Assembly: GCA_003133345.1 (NCBI GenBank)
Contig: PKXB01000164.1
Span: forward strand, 1,116-7,617
Length of the DNA: 6,502 bases
Reading direction: 5' to 3'
DNA from: Hyphomicrobiales bacterium
Lineage (GTDB): Bacteria > Pseudomonadota > Alphaproteobacteria > Rhizobiales > Xanthobacteraceae
Every line of letters starts with the position of its first letter. Positions within the stretch are counted from its first letter, which is position 1. A program made the translations under genes and the position numbers. A model generated the notes under the pieces. It was given only the letters and a program-made list of their open reading frames with translations. It did not search any database and was not told the DNA's origin. This document shows positions 1 through 4,819 of the stretch, piece by piece.

Positions 1-405
1 TTGGCGCAATCGATGATCGGCGGTAGTCGGCCGATCACGCTCAAAGTCGTCGCCGATGCGGGGACGGTTGCTTCCCATGAAGCGGTGAGCATTGGACTGA
101 TCGTTACAGAATTGGTGATGAACGCATTGAAGCATGCGTTTCCCGGCGAAAAGCCGGACGCCGCGATCCTGGTGACGTACAAAGTCGCGGGCACTGACTG
201 GAAGCTGACGATTTCCGATAATGGGGTCGGCAAGCCGGATCTGAGCGCAAGTCAGAAGAAGGGCGGGCTGGGCACCAGTCTGGTCCAGTCGCTGGCCAAG
301 CAGCTTGATGCTCAGGTGGATATCGCAAGCGATTCCCACGGCACGGCGGTATCTATTACGCACGCGACGTTTAAATCCGCGCCGGCCGCGGCGAGGACGC
401 AATGA
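1..405 (+). CDS. Sensor histidine kinase, C-terminal ATPase domain (5' truncated by window)
   Basis: This is the catalytic (HATPase_c) end of a sensor histidine kinase, the part that binds ATP and phosphorylates the kinase's own histidine. In the 134 visible residues the N box is at about 36-48 (E37, N41, then KHAFP), the G1 box is DNGVG at 73-77, and the G2 box is GGLGTSLV at 88-95. The N box wording and the LGxxLVxxLAxQL-like G2 region resemble the HisKA_2 / HWE-related kinases common in alphaproteobacteria. The histidine-bearing dimerization domain and any sensor domain lie upstream of the window. The TTG at position 1 is only the window edge and probably not the real start. The stop overlaps the next gene by 4 bp (ATGA), so the two are probably co-transcribed. 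Kinases of this class can feed the PhyR-EcfG stress pathway, but nothing here shows the partner. Confidence 0.88.
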   Translation: MAQSMIGGSRPITLKVVADAGTVASHEAVSIGLIVTELVMNALKHAFPGEKPDAAILVTYKVAGTDWKLTISDNGVGKPDLSASQKKGGLGTSLVQSLAKQLDAQVDIASDSHGTAVSITHATFKSAPAAARTQ

Positions 406-710
406 TGCGCTTCCCATGGCAGTCGCAACCGCGCCAGGCCACGAACATGGCGATCAATTTTCCGAATGAAAGCCGCAGCTACGATGCGACCCGGCACGCG
501 GTCCGCTTCTGGGGTTATGACCGCTCCATGGAAAATTCGTTCTTTGTGAGCGCGGATGCGCTCAGGCAGATGCAACCGAATTTGCAACTCGATGCGGTAA
601 GCCTGCTGCGTGCCTTCGATATCAACCGCGGCCGCATCTACGCGATCGCCGCGAAAGTCTATGCTCGGGGCCGCAGAGGCTCCTACGATCTCAATGTCGC
701 CGACGTTTGA
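402..710 (+). CDS. DUF1488 family protein
   Basis: A small soluble protein of 102 residues resembling DUF1488: an INFPN..RSYD start, a VRFWGYDRSMENSFFVS strand region, an AL..MQPN helix and an IYAIAAKVYARGRR..Y segment. Its function is unknown. GAGGA at 393-397 is suitably placed for ATG 402 or ATG 405, so I take 402. The ATG at 447 (MAINFPN) is where many family members would begin, but it lacks a clear ribosome binding site. The start overlaps the stop of the histidine kinase, which suggests translational coupling. No catalytic residues or membrane segments are apparent. Confidence 0.8.
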   Translation: MMRFPWQSQPRQATNMAINFPNESRSYDATRHAVRFWGYDRSMENSFFVSADALRQMQPNLQLDAVSLLRAFDINRGRIYAIAAKVYARGRRGSYDLNVADV

Positions 711-712
711 CC

Positions 713-726
713 GCGCAAGCTTGCGC
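713..726. repeat. 14-bp perfect palindrome GCGCAAGCTTGCGC
   Basis: This perfect palindrome lies 2 bp after the DUF1488 stop codon. As RNA it could form a 5-bp GCGCA/TGCGC stem with an AGCT loop. No T-run follows, so it is not a standard intrinsic terminator. It could be an mRNA 3'-end stabilising hairpin, a processing site or an operator for the gene at 755. Confidence 0.5.
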
Positions 727-754
727 CTGAATATCACTCACGAAGGAATTGTCT

Positions 755-988
755 ATGAGCACTAAAGCAAAGAAGCCTGCAAATCTGCTGGCGAATGCGA
801 TGCCGACTGACGGCTACGTCCTGTCGGTCGATGGCAAATTGAAAACGCGATATGAAACCGCGAAGGAAGCCATGACCGCCGCCGCCAAGCTCAAGGAAAC
901 TTATCCGGTGATTCAGGTCACCGTTTATGACGCGGCGGAGCGAAAATATTCGCCGCTAGAGCCGCTGGATGCGAAGTTAGCGGATTGA
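755..988 (+). CDS. Small hypothetical protein (77 aa)
   Basis: I do not recognise this gene by name. It encodes a soluble 77-residue protein with a lysine-rich N terminus, then GYVLSVDGKLKTRY (strand-turn-strand-like), a helix-like ETAKEAMTAAAKLKETYP segment, and a strand-like IQVTVYDAAERKYSPL segment, giving a plausible beta-beta-alpha-beta layout. The start is ATG 755, because GAAGGAA at 742-748 sits 6 bp upstream; an in-frame TTG at 749 lies too close to that site. It is 44 bp downstream of the DUF1488 gene on the same strand and may share its transcript. Its stop is only 8 bp from the stop of the convergent gene at 997. There is no signal peptide or cysteine. Confidence 0.7.
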   Translation: MSTKAKKPANLLANAMPTDGYVLSVDGKLKTRYETAKEAMTAAAKLKETYPVIQVTVYDAAERKYSPLEPLDAKLAD

Positions 989-996
989 TTTGCCTC

Positions 997-1263
997 TCAG
1001 CGAAGGGCGATGACCCGAACGGTCCGCGCTTCGCTCTCGGGATTTCTGAAATCGAACTGACAACGCTGCTCGAAGTTGGGCCAGGCGTGCTGCGAGCATG
1101 CCGCTCCCTTCACGTGCAGGGGAAGGCGATCGCCCGTCGCGGACACTTGCGGCAGCGGACGCGTGTCGACGGACACGTTTGCCTTCGGCGCCGCGGATGT
1201 GGCGAAAACGAAAAGCCCGGCGATGGTGGCAGCGACGGCCATCCGGATGATCGGTTTGAACAT
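997..1263 (-). CDS. Exported small hypothetical protein with two cysteines (88 aa)
   Basis: This is an 88-residue protein of unknown function. It begins with a typical Sec signal peptide: basic MFKPIIR, hydrophobic MAVAATIAGLFVFA, then TSAAPKA as a likely cleavage region near residues 23-28. The mature part has a conserved-looking core, KGAACSQHAWPNFEQRCQFDFR, split here as Cys56, W61, Cys68 and F70, and ends in RTVRVIALR. The two cysteines could form a disulfide in the periplasm. The reading frame is open back to 1410, but the start at 1263 is preferred: AGGGG (plus-strand 1270-1274) lies 6 bp upstream, the signal peptide begins there, and the EcfG-type promoter at 1302-1326 would put the transcript start near 1295, downstream of the longer starts. 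It is convergent with the 77-aa gene. Confidence 0.78.
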   Translation of the reverse strand: MFKPIIRMAVAATIAGLFVFATSAAPKANVSVDTRPLPQVSATGDRLPLHVKGAACSQHAWPNFEQRCQFDFRNPESEARTVRVIALR

Positions 1264-1301
1264 TCTGTTCCCCTGGACATCTCGAGCGTGCATGGCCAAG
1301 T

Positions 1302-1324
1302 AACGCTCGATAAGATAGAGCGTT
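1302..1324. repeat. Inverted repeat AACGCTC-N9-GAGCGTT
   Basis: Perfect 7-bp arms (1302-1308 and 1318-1324) flank a 9-bp centre. The repeat coincides with the EcfG-type promoter, so a protein bound here would block or modify that promoter. The outer four bases of each arm are explained by the sigma-factor consensus; only the inner CTC/GAG match is extra. Confidence 0.5.
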
Positions 1325-1326
1325 CC
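1302..1326 (-). promoter_or_regulatory. EcfG (general stress sigma) type promoter, GGAAC-N16-CGTT
   Basis: On the minus strand GGAAC (1326-1322) is followed after exactly 16 nt by CGTT (1305-1302). That matches the established consensus of EcfG / RpoE2-type sigma factors of alphaproteobacteria (GGAAC-N16-17-CGTT). It points at the 88-aa exported protein and would leave a leader of about 30 nt with the ribosome binding site inside it. The spacer and elements also form an inverted repeat, AACGCTC-N9-GAGCGTT. Part of that symmetry follows from the consensus itself. Confidence 0.65.
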
Positions 1327-1367
1327 ACCTTCGTCAAAGTAAATACTGAATAATCGCCTGATAATTT

Positions 1368-1382
1368 CTTTTGCCGCAAAAG
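1368..1382. repeat. Inverted repeat CTTTTG-CCG-CAAAAG
   Basis: Perfect 6-bp arms flank a 3-bp centre in the AT-richer intergenic stretch between the 88-aa gene (leftward) and the rightward genes. It has the size and symmetry of an operator for a dimeric regulator. As RNA it is a weak hairpin without a T-run. Confidence 0.4.
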
Positions 1383-1435
1383 TATTACGTCGATAAATAT
1401 TGGCTAACATTCATGGAACAATTACTTCACGACAC

Positions 1436-1609
1436 ATGTTTACTGTGTGGACTGAGGCAAAACGTCATGAAAAGCCATTTATTCTTGAGCAAATCCGGCT
1501 ACTGAACGCAGATGTGATCGATCTGTACAGTCGCGTCGACGTCGGCACGAAAATCATCGTGCTCCCCAATCGCGCCGCCGTTGCAGCGATCGCCGCCGGT
1601 TTGCTCTGA
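1436..1609 (+). CDS. Doubtful small ORF (57 aa)
   Basis: This open frame reads MFTVWTEAKRHEKPF..., a mixed helix-like middle (ILEQIRLLNADVIDLYSR) and VGTKIIVLPNRAAVAAIAAGLL at the end. I do not recognise it. The C-terminal half has the GC-rich third positions expected here, while the first half is AT-richer and less gene-like. No good ribosome binding site precedes ATG 1436; an in-frame TTG at 1400 is no better. It is 45 bp upstream of the glycine-zipper gene on the same strand. It may be a real small gene, a remnant, or chance. Confidence 0.35.
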   Translation: MFTVWTEAKRHEKPFILEQIRLLNADVIDLYSRVDVGTKIIVLPNRAAVAAIAAGLL

Positions 1610-1654
1610 CCCAGCGGATACTCACGTCAATCGAGTTTAACCAAGGAGATTGCC

Positions 1655-1900
1655 GTGCGCTCTGTGATCAAGACTGGAATGTTCGTGCTGATGCTGGCGG
1701 CCATGCCGATCGCGGCCCAGGCCGGAACGCTGGAAGGCGTCGCCATTCGTGCCGGCACCGGCGCCGGCATTGCCGGGCCTCCCGGCGCGGTCGTCGGCGG
1801 CGTCATCGGCGGCGTGGTTGGTGGCCCGAACGTCGTAGGGCACCGCCATCGCCATTGCTGGATCAATGACAATGGATATCGTCACTGTTCATGGCGCTAA
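1655..1900 (+). CDS. Exported glycine-zipper small protein (81 aa)
   Basis: The protein has a clear signal peptide (residues 1-23: MRSVIKTG, hydrophobic MFVLMLAAMPIAA, cleavage after AQA). A glycine-rich stretch at about 34-57 follows, with repeated GxxxG spacing (GTGAGIAG, VVGGVIGGVVGG), as in glycine-zipper proteins that insert in or associate with membranes. The tail is His/Arg rich with two cysteines (HRHRHCW...RHCSWR, Cys68 and Cys78), which suggests metal binding or a disulfide. GTG 1655 is the start because AAGGAG at 1643-1648 lies 6 bp upstream. It is followed by a hairpin at 1933-1951 and the DUF3309 gene. The function is unknown; an envelope location is inferred. Confidence 0.78.
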   Translation: MRSVIKTGMFVLMLAAMPIAAQAGTLEGVAIRAGTGAGIAGPPGAVVGGVIGGVVGGPNVVGHRHRHCWINDNGYRHCSWR

Positions 1901-1932
1901 GCGCTCAATAAGCGTACCGTGCTGCGACCCCA

Positions 1933-1960
1933 GAGCGGCCGCTCGCCGCTCCGGGCTTTC
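1933..1960 (+). terminator. Terminator-like hairpin
   Basis: GAGCGGC (1933-1939) pairs perfectly with GCCGCTC (1945-1951) around a CGCTC loop, followed by CGGGCTTTC. The T-run is short, so it is a weak intrinsic terminator at best. It sits 33 bp after the glycine-zipper gene and 38 bp before DUF3309, and may attenuate read-through between them. An alternative shorter palindrome, GAGCGGCCGCTC, shares the same left arm. Confidence 0.45.
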
Positions 1961-1989
1961 TCGATTGAACTGACATCGGAGATAACACC

Positions 1990-2154
1990 ATGTCGCTCGG
2001 GCTCATTCTCGTCATCCTCCTTATCATCTTCTTGCTAGGCGGCTTCAGTGGCCGCTTTGGCGGCTATGGCTACGGTTACGGCCACGGCGGCGTCGGCATC
2101 ATCGGTATCATTCTGATTATCGTTGTCGTGCTGATGTTGCTCGGGCGGATTTGA
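1990..2154 (+). CDS. DUF3309 family small membrane protein (54 aa)
   Basis: This 54-residue protein starts MSLGLILVILLIIFLLGG, has a central Gly/Tyr-rich turn (GRFGGYGYGYGHGGVG), and ends in a second hydrophobic helix (IIGIILIIVVVLMLLGRI). The double-hairpin layout and the MSLGxILxIILIIxLLGG start match DUF3309, a short membrane protein family of unknown function widespread in proteobacteria. GGAG at 1978-1981 is 8 bp before ATG 1990. Its stop is 12 bp from the stop of the convergent glycosyltransferase gene, so no separate terminator fits between them. Confidence 0.85.
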   Translation: MSLGLILVILLIIFLLGGFSGRFGGYGYGYGHGGVGIIGIILIIVVVLMLLGRI

Positions 2155-2166
2155 TCCGACCAAAGA

Positions 2167-3786
2167 TCACGGCGGCGGCTGGGTCAGCATTCGCTCGCTC
2201 GCGCGGCCGCGGAAGTCGTAGACGGTGGCGTAGACGACGCCCTCGCGCTCGATGGTGGCCATGATCGGCGCCTGCAAGTGCCGGCAATAGAACGTGCCGA
2301 GCGCCATGGCGAAGTCGGCCTTTTTCTGGTCGAAGGTGGTTTCGAATTGCGGCCCTAGCTCGACCTCTGCCGCTGGCTGTGGACCGCAGATTGCCACCAC
2401 CCAGCGCCGGCCTTGTGGCGGCTGCTCGCTGGCGGCGGCGAGCCGCGCGCGCAATTCCTCGGCCGCCTGTTTGAAGGCGAGGCCCCAATAATCGAGCATG
2501 TATTCGTGCTGCGCCACCCGCACGCCGCCGGCGAGCACGTTGAAATAGGTGTATTCGTAAGGATGCAGCCACGCCATCCCGCTCACCGGCAAGGCGAGGG
2601 CGGCGATGAACACGGTGACCAGCGCGCCAAGCGCTGCTTTGCCATGCCGGCATGCGCTCTCGGTGAGCCAGGCCATGGCGAGCCCGCCGAGTGCCGCGAA
2701 CGGCGGCACCACGAAGATGAAATGGCGTAAGCCATTATAAAGCGCCGGCCGCACCATTATGGCCAAGGCGACCGGCAAGATCGCGGCGAGCGCCACGGCG
2801 ATCAGGCTGGCGCGGCGGTTGACGCTCACACCGCGGCGCGCGGCGGCGACGAAGGCGCCGACCGTTCCGATCAGCCCGAGCGCCAGCATGATTTCGGGCA
2901 ACTTGAGCATGAACAAATGCGGCAGGTAGCTCGCCGGCATGTCGGGGACATCGATCAGCTGGCCTTCGTACAATTCCTGCCACGGCTTTTCGAAGAAGGT
3001 GTCGAAATACTCCGCCGCGTGCAGCGGATTGAGCGGCGAGAGCACCGACCACGGCCATAACAGGCCCATGATTAGATAGCCGAGCCCCAAAGCCGGCAGC
3101 ATGGTCCAAAAGAATTGTCCGCATCGTTGCGCCGCCGGTTTCCAACCGCCGGCGCGGCCTTCCGCGATCAGCACGAACAGCAGCGCGGAGAGCCCGATCG
3201 GCGCGGCGACCCCGGCCAGCACGCGCGAGCCGAACGCCAGTCCCAGGCCGACGCCGGCCAGCGCGACCGTGCGCGCGTTCGGCTGCGGATATTCGTCGAA
3301 GGCGCGCACCACGCCGAGCAGCAGCACCGCCATGGCGGTGGCGAAGGGCGCGTCCTTCGCGTTCATGAACATATGGCCGTAATAGAGCGGGCAGGTCGCG
3401 AGCAGGATGAGCGCGATCAGGCCGGCGGGCGGCCCACCGATGCGGCGGCCGATGCGCCAGGTGACGAACAGCCCGACGATGCCGATGGCGGCCCCGACCA
3501 GCCGCCGCGTCTCGAACAATCCGAACGGCAGCACTTTGGCGGCGAGCGCCGCCGCCATGTCGAAGCCGCCGCCGTATTTGTAGAGATTGACGAAGGAGAG
3601 CGCGCGCGTGTCGGCGAAGCCCGAGTCGTAAAGCTTGAGTAGCAGGTCGCCATATTGCGAGTGGGTATAGTCATCCCAGCCGAGGCCGTAGTCGCGGAAG
3701 GTTATCCCCGCGATGACGGCGACCGCCGCGAGGATTAGGACCGCGATGCGATCGGCGCAGACCATTACCGATCGCATGCAGAACAT
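2167..3786 (-). CDS. GT-C fold membrane glycosyltransferase (GT39 / ArnT-like)
   Basis: A 539-residue multi-pass inner-membrane protein. A hydrophobic N-terminal helix (about 13-28) is followed by a periplasmic loop DYGLGWDD (D38, D39), the acidic pair typical of GT-C glycosyltransferases that use polyprenyl-phosphate sugars. A second loop has MNAKDAPFA (142-149), like the KD.PF motif of PMT/ArnT-type enzymes. About ten hydrophobic segments follow, and a soluble C-terminal part after about 400 contains YTYFN and an ICGPQPA region. The predicted role is transfer of a sugar from a lipid carrier to an envelope glycan, lipid or protein; donor and acceptor cannot be told. ATG 3786 is taken as start, but the Met codons at 3777 and 3765 are also possible. 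It lies 66 bp after sodB on the same strand and may be read through from it. Confidence 0.82.
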   Translation of the reverse strand: MFCMRSVMVCADRIAVLILAAVAVIAGITFRDYGLGWDDYTHSQYGDLLLKLYDSGFADTRALSFVNLYKYGGGFDMAAALAAKVLPFGLFETRRLVGAAIGIVGLFVTWRIGRRIGGPPAGLIALILLATCPLYYGHMFMNAKDAPFATAMAVLLLGVVRAFDEYPQPNARTVALAGVGLGLAFGSRVLAGVAAPIGLSALLFVLIAEGRAGGWKPAAQRCGQFFWTMLPALGLGYLIMGLLWPWSVLSPLNPLHAAEYFDTFFEKPWQELYEGQLIDVPDMPASYLPHLFMLKLPEIMLALGLIGTVGAFVAAARRGVSVNRRASLIAVALAAILPVALAIMVRPALYNGLRHFIFVVPPFAALGGLAMAWLTESACRHGKAALGALVTVFIAALALPVSGMAWLHPYEYTYFNVLAGGVRVAQHEYMLDYWGLAFKQAAEELRARLAAASEQPPQGRRWVVAICGPQPAAEVELGPQFETTFDQKKADFAMALGTFYCRHLQAPIMATIEREGVVYATVYDFRGRASERMLTQPPP

Positions 3787-3806
3787 GTCCGCTCAGAAGA
3801 TCGAGA

Positions 3807-3824
3807 CGAAGACTGAGTTCTTCG
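3807..3824 (-). repeat. Hairpin between sodB and glycosyltransferase
   Basis: CGAAGA and TCTTCG form perfect 6-bp arms around a 6-nt loop, inside the 66-bp gap. No T-run follows on the minus strand, so it is not a convincing terminator. It might be an RNA processing or stability element separating the two messages. Confidence 0.35.
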
Positions 3825-3852
3825 CCGAGTGTCTATTGTTTGCGCGCGACGT

Positions 3853-4455
3853 TTACTTGCTCGCGGCCACGAACAACTCTTCCACGTAGTCCCAATTCAC
3901 CAGGTGATCGAGGTACGCCTTGAGATAATCCGGCCGCCGGTTGCGGTAGTCGATGTAGTAGGAATGCTCCCACACATCGCAGCCCAGAACCGGAATAGCC
4001 CCGTGGACCAGCGGGTTTTCGCCGTTCGGCGTCTTGGTGATGGCGAGTTTTCCGTCTTTCACGGTGATCCAGCACCAGCCGGATCCGAATTGCGTCACGC
4101 CGGCAGCTGCGAAATCTTCCTTCATCTTGGCGACGCCGCCGAGATCTGAATCGATTTTCGCCTTGAGTTTGCTGGAAATTTTGTCGCCGCCGCCATTCGG
4201 CTTCATCCATTTCCAGAAATGCATGTGGTTGTAGTGTTGGCCGGCATTGTTGAAGAGGCCGGCGTTCTTGCCGAACGAGCCTTTGACGATCTCCTCAAGC
4301 GATTTGCCCTCAAGCCCGCTGCCGGCCAGCAGCTTGTTGCCGTTGTCGACATAGGCCTTGTGGTGCTTGTCGTGGTGATATTCGAGCGTCTCGCGTGACA
4401 TGTGGGGCGCCAGCGCGTCATAGGCATAGGGCAACTCGGGCAGCGTGAACGACAT
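3853..4455 (-). CDS. sodB: Superoxide dismutase, Fe/Mn family (probably iron type)
   Basis: A full-length 200-residue Fe/Mn superoxide dismutase, which converts superoxide to oxygen and peroxide in the cytoplasm (no signal peptide). The four metal ligands are visible: His27 in HHDKHH, His77 in YNHMHFW, and Asp160 and His164 in DVWEHSYY. The active-site Gln is in the NNAGQ segment (Gln73), the position used by iron-type enzymes. The N-terminal FTLPELPYAYDALAPHMS and C-terminal YLVNWDYVEELF-like parts are typical. ATG 4455 is preferred over the upstream in-frame ATG at 4476, because a strong GAGGAGGA lies just before it and the protein then starts like SodB. Metal preference is inferred from sequence type; cambialistic activity is not excluded. 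Confidence 0.96.
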   Translation of the reverse strand: MSFTLPELPYAYDALAPHMSRETLEYHHDKHHKAYVDNGNKLLAGSGLEGKSLEEIVKGSFGKNAGLFNNAGQHYNHMHFWKWMKPNGGGDKISSKLKAKIDSDLGGVAKMKEDFAAAGVTQFGSGWCWITVKDGKLAITKTPNGENPLVHGAIPVLGCDVWEHSYYIDYRNRRPDYLKAYLDHLVNWDYVEELFVAASK

Positions 4456-4495
4456 CAGATCCTCCTCGATCCACAAACGATGATTGGGAAAAAAG

Positions 4496-4516
4496 CCGGT
4501 CTCATAATGAAACCGG
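4496..4516 (-). terminator. Terminator-like hairpin in sodB leader (possible attenuator)
   Basis: On the minus strand CCGGTTTCA pairs with TGAGACCGG (9 pairs, one of them G-U) around a 3-nt TTA loop, followed by C and six T (4494-4489). This has intrinsic-terminator form and the G-U pair favours the minus-strand RNA. It ends 34 nt before the sodB start, and no gene lies upstream on that strand, so if functional it would act on the sodB transcript itself. See the competing hairpin at 4513-4526 and the promoter-like box at 4511-4535. Confidence 0.5.
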
Positions 4517-4535
4517 GAAGTCCCGGGCGAGTTCC
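4511..4535 (-). promoter_or_regulatory. EcfG-like promoter candidate for sodB, GGAAC-N16-GGTT
   Basis: On the minus strand GGAAC (4535-4531) is followed after 16 nt by GGTT (4514-4511). This fits the looser GGAAC-N18-19-TT description of RpoE2/EcfG promoters, though the -10 is GGTT instead of CGTT. A start near 4504 would give a leader of about 50 nt containing the ribosome binding site. If this is the promoter, only part of the terminator-like hairpin is transcribed. Confidence 0.35.
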
Positions 4536-4819
4536 TCGATTAAGTTAATTAGGCTCTGGCGGCGGCCGGGGCAACGCCTTGGCGGCGGTGCGCCGCAGGC
4601 ACTCAATCGGCTGTAGCGGGCTAAGGTCCTGGAAATGCTCTGAAATGGCCCCCAGTGACGATCGACCGGGGCGGCACAACATTAATCAAGTTTGAGGGCA
4701 TTCGCGACTACATTAACATTAATAGTTGCCGTGGGTGCCGCGAACGGCCAAAATTCGCCGCTTCTGGAAGGTCTTACCGGATGCTGGCGTTGCTGGTTCA
4801 CAAGAGGTCCTAACGGGTT

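Larger units (their letters stand above)
4456..4819. other. Divergent intergenic region, sodB / proline-rich membrane protein
   Basis: This 364-bp stretch holds no gene I can support. From the left it contains the sodB ribosome binding site, the hairpins and EcfG-like box described separately, and an AT-rich island at 4539-4552 (TTAAGTTAATTAG) that could carry another sodB promoter. A GC-rich stretch at 4553-4675 has nothing I recognise. Three ACATTAA copies follow at 4679-4685, 4710-4716 and 4716-4722. The frame beginning at TTG 4692 looks like a short signal peptide but runs into a shadow of the downstream gene. Confidence 0.6.

Noticed and set aside
1001..1033. Hairpin CGAAGGGCG...CGCGCTTCG just inside the convergent gene end
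   Set aside because: It lies within coding sequence, has an internal mismatch and a long loop, and has no T-run, so I do not call it a terminator.
985..1353. 122-aa plus-strand frame overlapping the stop of the 77-aa gene
   Set aside because: Shadow of the exported-protein gene on the minus strand, which has a signal peptide, ribosome binding site and promoter.
1264..1410. N-terminal extension of the 88-aa exported protein up to 1410
   Set aside because: The extension would bury the signal peptide and would begin upstream of the likely transcription start at about 1295.
2117..2653. 178-aa minus-strand frame overlapping the end of the glycosyltransferase gene
   Set aside because: Arg/Ala-rich shadow in a different frame of the same strand; no domain.
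3115..3642. 175-aa plus-strand frame inside the glycosyltransferase gene
   Set aside because: Asp/Arg/Glu/Gly-rich low-complexity shadow of a convincing membrane protein on the other strand.
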